Part shown: positions 48,971 to 57,412 of the stretch, piece after piece | Layout of the letters: each line of letters starts with the position of its first letter | Position numbering within the stretch: the first letter of the stretch is position 1 | Source: Polycyclovorans sp964425915 | GTDB lineage: Bacteria; Pseudomonadota; Gammaproteobacteria; Nevskiales; Nevskiaceae | Direction of reading: 5' to 3' | DNA length: 64,000 nucleotides | NCBI GenBank assembly: GCA_964425915.1 | Contig: CAYROO010000001.1 | Location: 558,001 to 622,000, forward strand | Position numbers and translations under genes: made by a program | Notes under the pieces: generated by a model | Databases searched by the model: none | Told to the model about the DNA's origin: nothing | The model's input: the letters and a program-made list of their open reading frames with translations, nothing else

Positions 48971-49836
48971 AGCATGGAACCGGTGGAACCCACCGCAAAC
49001 ACCGCCAACAGAATGAGCAGCGCCCGCCATTGCATGCGCAGCACCTCGTCGAGGCAGTCGTCCAGCCGTCCGGGGACCGCGGGACCCCCATCGCCCTCCT
49101 CGCGCATGACCGACGCCGCCGACACCTCGGACAGCAGAATCCAGGTCCGTGCGTGCCAGACCTGCTGCTCCTCCCCCAATCGACGCCAGCAGCGCAGCGC
49201 GTCATCGAGGCTGCCGGCAAGACCAAACAGCAAGGCGGTGACCCGCGCCGGCACGAAGGCGACCACCTGGTGCAGGCGGTCAGCCCATTGCTGGGCGGGG
49301 CTCTCGCCCTGGTGCTGCAGCAGAAGCAGCGGCAGGCGGCTGATCAGACGGTAGGCCAGCGCCCCGGCGGCGCCGAACGCGAGAAAGCCCAGCAGCACCC
49401 CGAACAAACGTTCGTGGGACTGGATGAACAGCGATCCAAGCAGCGAGCGGTGCGAGGGCGTGGGCTGCGGCGCGTCCCAGCGCAGGGCCTGCATCAGGCG
49501 TCGCTCGGTCGCCTGGTCGCCGGCCTCATGGGCCGCCTGCAGGCGATGAATATCCTCGGCCAGGTCGCGCGGCCCCAGGCACAGCAACAACACCCCAGCC
49601 GACAGCAATACCTGTAACACCGGACTGGGAATGCCCGACAGCAGCTCACACACCAGCCAGACCGGCAGCGCAATCCACAGCAGCAGAATACCGGGGTGAC
49701 GCCACATCGGCGGCCACGGCAACAGCCGCTCCGCGCTGCGCAGCAGCCATGGCATCAACCGCGCATCGCCCCAGCCCGGCAACTGCCCCAGCACACGTTC
49801 GAACAGGATGGCGGCAAGGATGCCGATCAGCGTCAT
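48967..49836 (-). CDS. ampE: AmpE-like inner-membrane protein
   Basis: A 289-residue membrane protein with about four hydrophobic segments (residues ~1-20, 48-85, 140-165 and a C-terminal helix). It starts MTLIGILAAILFERVLGQLP, contains the GPRDLAEDIHRLQAAHEAGD segment seen in AmpE/CobD-like proteins, and has FGVLLGFLAFGAAGALAYRLI. AmpE is linked to beta-lactamase-inducing peptidoglycan sensing, with unclear mechanism. Its ATG overlaps the ampD stop (ATGA) and its stop overlaps the btuF start. Confidence 0.88.
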   Translation of the reverse strand: MTLIGILAAILFERVLGQLPGWGDARLMPWLLRSAERLLPWPPMWRHPGILLLWIALPVWLVCELLSGIPSPVLQVLLSAGVLLLCLGPRDLAEDIHRLQAAHEAGDQATERRLMQALRWDAPQPTPSHRSLLGSLFIQSHERLFGVLLGFLAFGAAGALAYRLISRLPLLLLQHQGESPAQQWADRLHQVVAFVPARVTALLFGLAGSLDDALRCWRRLGEEQQVWHARTWILLSEVSAASVMREEGDGGPAVPGRLDDCLDEVLRMQWRALLILLAVFAVGSTGSML

Positions 49837-50372
49837 AGCAGGCTCCGGTACAGGGCCCAGTCGAAATACGGGCCGGGGTCGGTCTTGCGCCCCGGGGCGA
49901 TATCGCTGTGGCCAACGATACGGTCTCGGGTGATGGCGGGGAAGGCTTCCTGCAGCGCCCGTGTGACCCCCGCAAGACGACGGTACTGGGTGGTCGTGAA
50001 AGGTCGATGATCAGACCCCTCCAACTCGATACCGATGGAAAAGTCATTGCACCGCTCCCGCCCCTGGAACCGGGACACTCCGGCATGCCAAGCGCGTTCG
50101 TGCAGCGCGACAAACTGCATCAGCGCGCCAGCGCGCCGCAGAAACAGATGGGCCGAGACTCTGAGTTGGCGCAGGCTTTCGAAGCTGGGGTGCGCCTTGG
50201 GATCGAGCTGATTGGTGAACAGATCCTCCACCGCCCGGCCGGCGAAGTGCTCCGGCGGCAGCGAGATGGCATGAATGACCAACAGCGAAATCACCTCACC
50301 GGCCGGCCGGTCGTCCCGATTCGGCGAAGGACACCAGCGGGCACCGCGCAGGCGTCCATTCGTGGCATCCAC
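49833..50372 (-). CDS. ampD: 1,6-anhydro-N-acetylmuramyl-L-alanine amidase
   Basis: Cytoplasmic zinc amidase that recycles muropeptides. Motifs: LLVIHAISLPPEHF with zinc His, VSAHLFLRRAG, WHAGVSRFQGRERCNDFSIGIELEG, and HSDIAPGRKTDPGPYFDW with the second zinc His, Lys and Asp. GTG 50372 gives 179 residues, matching E. coli AmpD (183) in length and the RLRGARWCPSPN start; ATG 50447 is an alternative that would overlap the divergent peptidase start. It is first in an ampD-ampE-btuF operon with four-base overlaps. Confidence 0.94.
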   Translation of the reverse strand: MDATNGRLRGARWCPSPNRDDRPAGEVISLLVIHAISLPPEHFAGRAVEDLFTNQLDPKAHPSFESLRQLRVSAHLFLRRAGALMQFVALHERAWHAGVSRFQGRERCNDFSIGIELEGSDHRPFTTTQYRRLAGVTRALQEAFPAITRDRIVGHSDIAPGRKTDPGPYFDWALYRSLL

Positions 50373-50445
50373 GGTCAGCGCCGAAGGGCGGGTGCTGGCG
50401 GCGGCCGCTACACTCGGGACTCTGGTCTGGATGAGTTCTCTGCCC

Positions 50446-53226
50446 ATGTTGCATTCTCTTCGCGTCCTCGGCACCGCCACCGCACTGTGCGGTCTGACCG
50501 CCTGCGCGGCCGGCTTCACCGGTCACCGTACCGAACCCGTCAAGCCGTCGGCACTGCCACCGCTGCCCGAGGTCTCACTCGCCTACAGCAAGCATAGCCT
50601 TCCCAACGGCCTGACGCTGATCGTGCATGAGGATCGCAAGGCGCCGCTGGTGGCGGTGAATGTCTGGTACCACGTCGGCAGCAAGGACGAGCGCCCGGGG
50701 CGCACCGGCTTCGCGCACCTGTTCGAGCACCTCATGTACAAGGGCACCGCGCATTTCGACGGCGACCCGTTCAAGCTGCTGGAACCCATCGGCGCCACCA
50801 AGATGAATGGCACCACCTGGTACGACCGCACCAACTATTTCCAGAACGTGCCGAAGGGCGCGCTGGATCTGGCACTGTGGCTGGAGTCGGAACGGATGGG
50901 GCACCTGTTGCCGGCGCTGACGCAGGCGAAGCTGGAAGAGGAGCGCGGGGTCGTTCTCAATGAAAAACGTCAGGGCGAAAACCAACCCTACGGACAAGTG
51001 TGGGAAGTGATCGCCGAGCGCACCTGGCCCGAAGGCCATCCCTATTCCTGGACCACCATCGGCTCCGAGGCCGATCTCAACGCCGCCACGCTGGCGGATG
51101 TCCGCGAGTGGTTCGAAACACACTACGGCGCCGCCAACGCCACCGTGGTGATTGCCGGCGACGTCGACACCGAGGACGTGGTGGCACGGGTTAAGCACTA
51201 CTTTGGCGACATCCCCGCCGGCCCGCCGCAGTCGCGCGCGGAGGCCTGGGTGGCGCCACGCCAGGGCGAAAGCCGGCACCTGATGCAGGACCGCGTGCCG
51301 CAGACCCGGCAGATGCAGGTGTGGAACGTGCCGGGCTATTGCGAAGCCGACCATACCTTGTTGCAACTCGCCGCCGGCCTGATCGCAGGCGGCAAGAACA
51401 CGCGCCTCTACGATCGCCTGGTTCACGACGAACAGAGCGCCACACGCGCCAGTGCCTACCTGCTGCCCACCGAGATCGCGGCACAGTTTGTGATCGATCT
51501 GATGGTCCGCCCCGGGGGTGATACAGCCGCTGTGGAAGCCAGTGCCCGCGCCGCGCTCGGCCGCTTTCTGGAAGAAGGCCCGACGACGGCGGAACTGGAA
51601 CGCGCACGAACCGAAATCTTTGCCGGCGCGGTGCGCGCGCTGGAGCGCATCGATGGCTATCGCGGCAAGGCGGCGATGCTGGCCCAGGCCTCGGTCTACT
51701 GTGACGACCCCGGGCATGTCGACACCTGGCTGACGCGCATCCGCGAGGCAACGCCGGAATCGGTGCGCGAGGTAGCGCGTCGCTGGCTATCCGATGGCCG
51801 CTTCGTCCTCACCGTTGAGCCGTTCGCCGAGGGTGAGGTCGCTGCAGAAGGGGCCGACCGCAGTGCCCCGCCCCCGGTGGCACCCGCGGATCCCCTGGCG
51901 TTGCCGACGCTGGAACATTTCACGCTCAACAACGGCATTCGGGTGGCCCTGGCAGCCCGCGATGCCGCGCCGGTGGTGCAGTTCACCCTGCTGTTCGACG
52001 GCGGGGTGGCAGCCGACCACCGACAAGCCCCCGGCACCGCCGGACTCACGCTGGATCTGCTCGACGAAGGGGCCGGCGAACGCGACGCGCTGGAACTGGC
52101 AGCGGAGGCCAGCCGGCTCGGGGCCGAGCTCGGCACCGGCGCCAATCTGGATCTCGCCTTCGTGACCCTCAATGCCCTCAGCTCGCGACTGGACCCCAGC
52201 CTGGCGTTGCTCGCCGATGTGGTGCAGCGCCCGCGCATGGACGCCGCCGACTTCGAGCGCTTGCGGGCCCGCGTGCAGGCCGCCATCGCCCAGGACCTCA
52301 GCAATCCCGCCAGCCTCGCCAACCGGGCCTATGCCGCACCGCTGTTCGGCGCCGACCACCCCTATGCAATGTCGGGCATCGGCCGTGGCACACCGGAATC
52401 GATTGCCGCGATGACCCTGGATGATCTCCATCAGTACCAGCGCCACTGGCTGCGGCCCGACAACGCCCAGTTGCTGGTGGTCGGTGATACCGACCGCCAA
52501 ACGCTGGAGCCGCTGCTCAACCGCCACCTCGGAGGATGGACCCCGCCGTCCGAGCCGTTGCCGTCGCTGCCCATACCGCCGGTATCACCACCACCGGCGC
52601 AGGTCTTGCTGCTGGATCGACCGCAGGCGCCGCAGTCGTATCTGCTGGCCGCGCGGCTGGCGCCAGCGCTGACCGACCCACAGGCGATCGCGCTGCAGGT
52701 GGCCAACCAGGCGCTTGGCGGTTCCTTCTCTGCGCGGCTCAACACTCGGCTCCGGGTCGAGAAGAACTGGAGCTATGGCGCCTACGCAGGTCTGCGTAAC
52801 AGCGCCGGACAGCGGGCCTGGGTGGCCACCGCACCGGTGCAGGCCGACAAGACTGTGGAGGCGCTGCAAGAGATGGTGGCCGTGCTCGACGGCCCACGCG
52901 CAGGACAGCCGCTGAGCGCCGAGGAGGTCCAGTTCGCCCGCGACAGCCTCACGCGCGGCCTGCCCGGGGACAACGAAACCACGAGTGAAATTGCCAACTC
53001 GCTGCTGTTCCCGCTGGCCTACGACGTGGCCGAGGACTATTGGAATCGCTACGTGCCACAGGTGCAGTCGGTCAGTGTCGACGCTGCCGCCGCCGCGGAA
53101 GCGCAGCTGGTGCCGATTCGCGATGCGGTGTTCGTGATCGTCGGCGACCTTGCCACCATCGAACAGCCAATTCGCGACGCCGCGGCGGCGCTGGGCCTCG
53201 GCACCGTACGGGTGGCGGCGCCGTGA
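50446..53226 (+). CDS. Two-domain M16 (pitrilysin) zinc peptidase, lipoprotein
   Basis: A 926-residue periplasmic peptidase. ATG 50446 opens a lipoprotein-type signal (LGTATALCGLTAC). The first M16 half carries the inverted zinc motif HLFEH (GFAHLFEHLMYKG) with a downstream Glu in EERGVVLNEKRQ; the second half (from ~residue 485, LEHFTLNNGIRVALAARDAAPVVQF) lacks HxxEH and is structural. The GSFSARLNTRLRVEKNWSYGAYAG segment near the C-terminus is the usual substrate-clamp R/Y region. It is divergent from ampD and starts 73 bp from it. Physiological substrates are unknown. Confidence 0.92.
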   Translation: MLHSLRVLGTATALCGLTACAAGFTGHRTEPVKPSALPPLPEVSLAYSKHSLPNGLTLIVHEDRKAPLVAVNVWYHVGSKDERPGRTGFAHLFEHLMYKGTAHFDGDPFKLLEPIGATKMNGTTWYDRTNYFQNVPKGALDLALWLESERMGHLLPALTQAKLEEERGVVLNEKRQGENQPYGQVWEVIAERTWPEGHPYSWTTIGSEADLNAATLADVREWFETHYGAANATVVIAGDVDTEDVVARVKHYFGDIPAGPPQSRAEAWVAPRQGESRHLMQDRVPQTRQMQVWNVPGYCEADHTLLQLAAGLIAGGKNTRLYDRLVHDEQSATRASAYLLPTEIAAQFVIDLMVRPGGDTAAVEASARAALGRFLEEGPTTAELERARTEIFAGAVRALERIDGYRGKAAMLAQASVYCDDPGHVDTWLTRIREATPESVREVARRWLSDGRFVLTVEPFAEGEVAAEGADRSAPPPVAPADPLALPTLEHFTLNNGIRVALAARDAAPVVQFTLLFDGGVAADHRQAPGTAGLTLDLLDEGAGERDALELAAEASRLGAELGTGANLDLAFVTLNALSSRLDPSLALLADVVQRPRMDAADFERLRARVQAAIAQDLSNPASLANRAYAAPLFGADHPYAMSGIGRGTPESIAAMTLDDLHQYQRHWLRPDNAQLLVVGDTDRQTLEPLLNRHLGGWTPPSEPLPSLPIPPVSPPPAQVLLLDRPQAPQSYLLAARLAPALTDPQAIALQVANQALGGSFSARLNTRLRVEKNWSYGAYAGLRNSAGQRAWVATAPVQADKTVEALQEMVAVLDGPRAGQPLSAEEVQFARDSLTRGLPGDNETTSEIANSLLFPLAYDVAEDYWNRYVPQVQSVSVDAAAAAEAQLVPIRDAVFVIVGDLATIEQPIRDAAAALGLGTVRVAAP

Positions 53227-53240
53227 GCGCCGCCGATGCG

Positions 53241-53528
53241 CTACTCGATGCGACCCAGGGGCCGTACAAAGGTGTAGCGCGCGGGTTCCAGCACCAGCTT
53301 GCGGGCTGGCGTCTCGACGTCGAGCTGGATCGCCGCCAACGGCAGCTGGACCACGAAGAAGGCTGTACCCAGCACCGTACCGACCAGGCTCAGCGGCCGC
53401 ACGATGACCAGATCGGCCACCATCGCGGCACCGGAGGGCGTGTCATCGAGTACCGCCGCGCCGCTGGCCTGCGCGAGCTGGGCCGACATCAGCAGGGTGA
53501 GCCCGGTGAGGGCGGAAATGAGTCGCAT
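53241..53528 (-). CDS. Small exported hypothetical protein
   Basis: A 95-residue protein with a signal peptide (residues 1-22, AQA-S) followed by ADLVIVRPLSLVGTVLGTAFFVVQLPLAAI, which could span or associate with a membrane, and a conserved-looking KLVLEPARYTFVRPLG end. I recall similar small proteins in gammaproteobacteria without assigned function. It is convergent with the M16 peptidase gene and divergent from the DUF2007 gene. Confidence 0.7.
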   Translation of the reverse strand: MRLISALTGLTLLMSAQLAQASGAAVLDDTPSGAAMVADLVIVRPLSLVGTVLGTAFFVVQLPLAAIQLDVETPARKLVLEPARYTFVRPLGRIE

Positions 53529-53587
53529 GCGCGGTCTCCGATCAAGATGGCCGCCAGCATAGTCCGCTGCTGTTGGATTTGCAGCCC

Positions 53588-53890
53588 GTGACCACGCTCT
53601 ACCTCGCCGCCGACCCGCTGGAAGCGCATCTGCTGCGTGACTTTCTGGCGGAACGCGGCATCGAGGTGGATCTGCTGGATCTGCCCCTGTGGGGCGGCCG
53701 CGGCGAGCTCCCGGTGAACCTCTACCCGCGGGTGCGGCTGCGCAACCCCCGGCAGCAGGAGGCTGCGGTCGCGGCTTTGGCGGAGTGGACGCGGCGCGGC
53801 GGTACCGAGGAATGGCGCTGTCGCTGCGGCGAACCGGTGCCGGACAGTTTCGAGACCTGCTGGGCCTGCGGACAGGCCCGTCCGGCGTAA
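53588..53890 (+). CDS. DUF2007 protein with zinc-ribbon tail
   Basis: A 100-residue protein. The N-terminal DUF2007-type domain runs from TTLYLAADPLEAHLLRDFLAERGIEV to VRLRNPRQQEAAVAAL. The tail has four cysteines (RCRCGEPVPDSFETCWACG), a likely zinc ribbon. GTG 53588 gives the family-like start; a TTG five codons upstream is possible. The function is unknown; such proteins may sense or bind a ligand across a ferredoxin-like fold. Confidence 0.8.
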   Translation: MTTLYLAADPLEAHLLRDFLAERGIEVDLLDLPLWGGRGELPVNLYPRVRLRNPRQQEAAVAALAEWTRRGGTEEWRCRCGEPVPDSFETCWACGQARPA

Positions 53891-53894
53891 GCGG

Positions 53895-54908
53895 CTATTC
53901 CTGCTCGGCGCGGGCCGGGCGCGTTGCCAGCCGCCGCACACCTTCCACCGGGGTGATTTCGCTGCGCAGAATGGCGGACACCGTCTCGGTGATCGGCATC
54001 TCCACCCCATGCACGCGCGCCAGGCGCAGCACCTCGGGTGCAGCCTTGATGCCCTCGACCACCTGCCGGATCTCGGCGATCGCTGCCTCCACACTGAGGC
54101 CTTTGGCCAGCAACAGGCCCATGCGGCGGTTGCGCGATTGGTCGTCCGTGCAGGTGAGCACCAGATCGCCCATGCCGGCCAGCCCCATCAGGGTTTCCGG
54201 CCGCGCACCCAGGGCTTCTCCGAGGCGCATGATTTCGGCCAGACCGCGGGTGATCAGGGCAGCGCGGGTATTGGCGCCGAGTCCGAGGCCATCGGCAATG
54301 CCGACCCCGATCGCCATGACATTCTTGGCCGCGCCGCCAATCTCGACGCCGGGCAGGTCATCGGCGGTGTAGGCACGGAAACCGTCGCCATGCAGTTCCA
54401 GCGCCAACTTATCGGCAAAGTCGGCATGTTCGGAGGCGACCGTGACCGCGGTCGGTAAGCCCAGCCCCAGCTCCTTGGCGAAGGTCGGCCCGGAGATCAC
54501 CGCCAGCGGCACGTCCGGGCCCAGCACATCCTCAATCACCTGATGCACCAGACGCCCACTGCCGGGTTCGAGCCCCTTGCAGGCACAGGCCACACCCTGC
54601 CCGGGCCGAAGCAGGGGCTGCAGCTGTTCCAACATGCCGCGTAAGGCATGGCTGGGCGTGGCCACCAGCACATCGGCCGCCTGCGCAATCGCCTGGTCCA
54701 ATGCGGCCAGCGCGGTCAGCTTCAAGGGAAAGGCGCAGCCCGGCAGGTAGCGGGCATTCTCGCGGGCCGATTGCATGGCCGCCATGGCCTCGGTATCCCG
54801 CCCCCAAAGCAGAGTTTCGCTGCCACGCCGCGCCAGGTGAATGGCCAGTGCGGTGCCGAAGGAGCCGGCGCCCAGCACCGCCATCGCGTGGCTTGGCATG
54901 CCCGCCAT
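53895..54908 (-). CDS. gpsA: Glycerol-3-phosphate dehydrogenase (NAD(P)+)
   Basis: Makes sn-glycerol-3-phosphate from dihydroxyacetone phosphate for phospholipid synthesis. 337 residues. NAD-binding VLGAGSFGTALAIHLARRG, GPTFAKELGLGLPTAVTVAS, catalytic EIGGAAKNVMAIGVGIADGL, and MGLAGMGDLVLTCTDDQSRNRRMG. Its ATG shares one base with the secB stop, completing a rhodanese-grxC-secB-gpsA operon as in E. coli. Confidence 0.97.
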   Translation of the reverse strand: MAGMPSHAMAVLGAGSFGTALAIHLARRGSETLLWGRDTEAMAAMQSARENARYLPGCAFPLKLTALAALDQAIAQAADVLVATPSHALRGMLEQLQPLLRPGQGVACACKGLEPGSGRLVHQVIEDVLGPDVPLAVISGPTFAKELGLGLPTAVTVASEHADFADKLALELHGDGFRAYTADDLPGVEIGGAAKNVMAIGVGIADGLGLGANTRAALITRGLAEIMRLGEALGARPETLMGLAGMGDLVLTCTDDQSRNRRMGLLLAKGLSVEAAIAEIRQVVEGIKAAPEVLRLARVHGVEMPITETVSAILRSEITPVEGVRRLATRPARAEQE

Positions 54909-55435
54909 CAGTGGGTGGTGGCGGGTGTGTCCGCGGTTGCGGCTTCCGCCTGACGCTTGCGCTGATGCTCAAGGAACAGCGCCTCGAAATTGATCGGCTG
55001 CAGCAGCAGCTGCGGGAAGCCGGCACGCTGCACCAGATCGGCAATGGTTTCGCGGGCAAAGGGGAAGATCAGGCCTGGGCAATAGCCCCCCAGGATGGCG
55101 GCCCGCTCACCGGCATTGTCGAAGCCCTTCACGGTGAAGATGCCGGCCTGATGCGCCTCCACCAGGAACGCCACATCCTCACCGAGCTTGGCGGTGACGG
55201 TGAGCACGATCTGAACCTGGAAGCTGTCCTGCTGCAGTTCGTCCACCTTGGTGTTGACCTGCACATCCACCTCGGGCCGCCAGGCACGGGTGAAGATCGC
55301 CGGGCCCTGGGGCACTTCGATGGAAGCGTCCTTGACATAGATTTTCTGCAACAGCACCTGACGGCCCGCAGCGGCGGCCGGGTCGGCGCCGGCGGCAGGG
55401 TGGGGTCCGGGGTTGTGTTTGGGAGAATCGCTCAT
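54908..55435 (-). CDS. secB: SecB protein-export chaperone
   Basis: Tetrameric cytoplasmic chaperone delivering preproteins to SecA. 175 residues with a Pro/Ala-rich N-terminal tail, then LLQKIYVKDASIEVPQGPAIF, VDVQVNTKVDELQQDSFQVQIVLTVTA split around residue 70, AGIFTVKGF, and the highly conserved GYCPGLIFPFARETIADLVQRAGFPQLLLQPINFEALF region divided near residues 115-150. It lies 3 bp after grxC and is coupled to gpsA. Confidence 0.97.
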   Translation of the reverse strand: MSDSPKHNPGPHPAAGADPAAAAGRQVLLQKIYVKDASIEVPQGPAIFTRAWRPEVDVQVNTKVDELQQDSFQVQIVLTVTAKLGEDVAFLVEAHQAGIFTVKGFDNAGERAAILGGYCPGLIFPFARETIADLVQRAGFPQLLLQPINFEALFLEHQRKRQAEAATADTPATTH

Positions 55436-55438
55436 GAA

Positions 55439-55699
55439 TTAAGAAGCCTTCTGAAGGAGTGGATCGAGGCCGCCGGCGCGCTCCAGCGCGGCCAGGTCAT
55501 CGAAACCGCCGACATGGGTATCCCCGATGAAGATCTGCGGCACCGTGCGGCGCCCGGTACGCTGCATCATCTCGTCACGCCGCTGGGCGTCTTCGTCGAT
55601 GCGGACTTCCTCGGGCGTGACCCCCTTGGTGGCCAGCAGACGCTTCGCCATCTGGCAGAACGGGCAGACCCGTGTGGTGTACATCAGGACCGGTTGCAT
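55439..55699 (-). CDS. grxC: Glutaredoxin 3
   Basis: An 86-residue dithiol glutaredoxin using glutathione to reduce protein disulfides. Active site CPFC in YTTRVCPFCQMAKRLL, glutathione-binding TVPQIFIGDTHVGGFDDL. It sits between the rhodanese gene and secB in a conserved gammaproteobacterial operon. Confidence 0.96.
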   Translation of the reverse strand: MQPVLMYTTRVCPFCQMAKRLLATKGVTPEEVRIDEDAQRRDEMMQRTGRRTVPQIFIGDTHVGGFDDLAALERAGGLDPLLQKAS

Positions 55700-55708
55700 G
55701 GCAGTTCC

Positions 55709-56134
55709 CTATCGCGCCGTGATCGGCAGATTGGCGTTGAGCCAGCCGTTGATTCCCCCGCGCAGCGAGTAGACCTCTTGCAAGCCCGCCTTTTTCAGCT
55801 TCTGTGCGGCGGTCAGGCTGCTGCTGCCCAGCGCGCAGTAGATGATCACGGGACGAGCAGGATTCTTGCCAAGCCGGCTGATTTCACCGTCGAGCTTGGT
55901 CAGCGGCACGCTTTGGGCATGCAGCAGATGGCCTTTCTTGAAGTCACCGGCCGGGCGGACGTCGATCACCAACGGATCGCGATCATTGATCAATCGGACC
56001 GCCTCGGTCGCCGACAGGCGCTTGCCGGCGGTCAGTCCGCCATGCACCTCGTTCGCGATGAGCAGCAGGATGACCACCGCCAGCGCGGCGAACAGCAGGG
56101 GATGGTTGGCAACAAAGGTCAGGAACAGATCCAT
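55709..56134 (-). CDS. Membrane-anchored rhodanese (YibN-like)
   Basis: A 141-residue protein with one N-terminal transmembrane helix (residues ~9-29, HPLLFAALAVVILLLIA) and a C-terminal rhodanese domain (~42-135) with VIDVRPAGDFKKGHLLHA, the active-site Cys in IIYCALGSSSLTAA, and YSLRGGINGW. Likely a sulfur-transfer or thiol role at the inner membrane. It is first in the operon with grxC, secB and gpsA; its start is 39 bp from the divergent envC start. Confidence 0.93.
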   Translation of the reverse strand: MDLFLTFVANHPLLFAALAVVILLLIANEVHGGLTAGKRLSATEAVRLINDRDPLVIDVRPAGDFKKGHLLHAQSVPLTKLDGEISRLGKNPARPVIIYCALGSSSLTAAQKLKKAGLQEVYSLRGGINGWLNANLPITAR

Positions 56135-56173
56135 GGGCAGGGCAAGACAGCGGAGTCGTTATACGATTATCGC

Positions 56174-57322
56174 ATGATCCGTACCCTGCTCCTGGCCCTG
56201 TGTGCCGTGTTCGCCCTGCCGGGCTGGGCACAGGATGCCCGGAAAATTGCGGAAACCGAGCGCCAGCTGGCGGCGGTGCAAGCGCGCATCGAGGCCGTCA
56301 ACAAAGAGATCCGTAATGATCGCCGACGCCAGGACCGCCTGCAGCACGAGGTTCAACAGGTCGAGCAGGAAATCGCCGACGCCGAGCGCGCGCTGGCCCG
56401 GCTTGACCGCAGGCTGAACGAGCAGGCTGAGGCGGTGCGCGCCGCACAGGTCGCGCAGACCGCCGCCGCGGCGCGGGTGCAGGCCCAACAGGCCGCGCTG
56501 GGCGACACCCTGCGCATGGCCCACCGCATGGGCGACAGCGCGCAAACACGGCTGCTGCTCAATCAGGACGATGCGCAAACCCTGTCCCGGGTGATGCACT
56601 TCTTCGGCTATCTCAACCGCGCGCAGGCAGACCGCATCGCCATGCTGCGTAGCGAGGTGGAAACCCTGCGCCAGCGCGAGGCCGACCTGAGCCGTGCGCG
56701 CGAGGCGCTCGCGGCCTCACGTGCCGAGCAGGCGGACACCGTGGCCAGCCTCGACCGGCGAAAAACCGAGCGTCAGAGCGCGGTGAGCGAACTTGAGGCG
56801 CGCCTCGGTGACCAGGGCGCCACGCTCAAGCAGCTGCAGCGCGACGAGGCGGCGGTCCAGAAGTTGCTCGACTCACTGACCAACATCCTCGCTGACATCC
56901 CACTGAAGCCCCCTGGCAAGGCGAAACCCTTCGCGCAGTCACGGGGGCAGTTGATTGCGCCAGTGCAGGGTCGTGTACTGGCCCGTTTCGGCCAGACCAA
57001 GAGCGGCACCCAGCTGCGCTGGAAGGGTCAGTGGCTGGCGGCCCCCAAAGGCACTGCGGTACGCGCTGCCGCGGCCGGCCGGGTGGCCTACGTCGGCTGG
57101 ATGCATCGCTACGGGCTGATGGTCATTCTGGAACACGACGGCGGCTACTACACCCTTTACGGACACGCCGATGCGGCCGACGTCAAACTGGGCCAGTGGG
57201 TGGACGCGGGCAGCCGGATTGCCCGCGCAGGCACCAGCGGCGGGCATCGCGACAGCGGCATCTACTTTGAGATTCGCAAGGGTCGCAGCGCCATCGACCC
57301 GCGCCCCTGGCTGGCGCGCTGA
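56174..57322 (+). CDS. envC: Murein hydrolase activator (EnvC-like)
   Basis: A 382-residue periplasmic protein that activates amidases during cell separation. Signal peptide (LPGWAQD), long coiled coil (~25-250, rich in ERQLAAVQARIEAVN-type heptads), and a C-terminal LytM/M23 domain (~270-380). The M23 zinc ligands are largely lost: the first HxxxD site is replaced (RWKGQWLAAP) and the final HxH motif reads YFEIR, so it is an activator, not an enzyme. The open frame extends far upstream, but ATG 56174 gives the signal peptide. It is followed by ctpA, as in relatives. Confidence 0.93.
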   Translation: MIRTLLLALCAVFALPGWAQDARKIAETERQLAAVQARIEAVNKEIRNDRRRQDRLQHEVQQVEQEIADAERALARLDRRLNEQAEAVRAAQVAQTAAAARVQAQQAALGDTLRMAHRMGDSAQTRLLLNQDDAQTLSRVMHFFGYLNRAQADRIAMLRSEVETLRQREADLSRAREALAASRAEQADTVASLDRRKTERQSAVSELEARLGDQGATLKQLQRDEAAVQKLLDSLTNILADIPLKPPGKAKPFAQSRGQLIAPVQGRVLARFGQTKSGTQLRWKGQWLAAPKGTAVRAAAAGRVAYVGWMHRYGLMVILEHDGGYYTLYGHADAADVKLGQWVDAGSRIARAGTSGGHRDSGIYFEIRKGRSAIDPRPWLAR

Positions 57323-57412
57323 AACGGGACAGACGGCCCGCCCCGGCGACCCTGTGCTATCGTCGCCGCACCGGGCGCCGACCCGGCATTCCATGTTTAT
57401 CGGACCCTCGTC

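Noticed and set aside
54701..56173. Upstream extension of the envC frame by nearly 500 codons
   Set aside because: It runs antisense through gpsA, secB, grxC and the rhodanese gene; the real start is the ATG at 56174 with a signal peptide.
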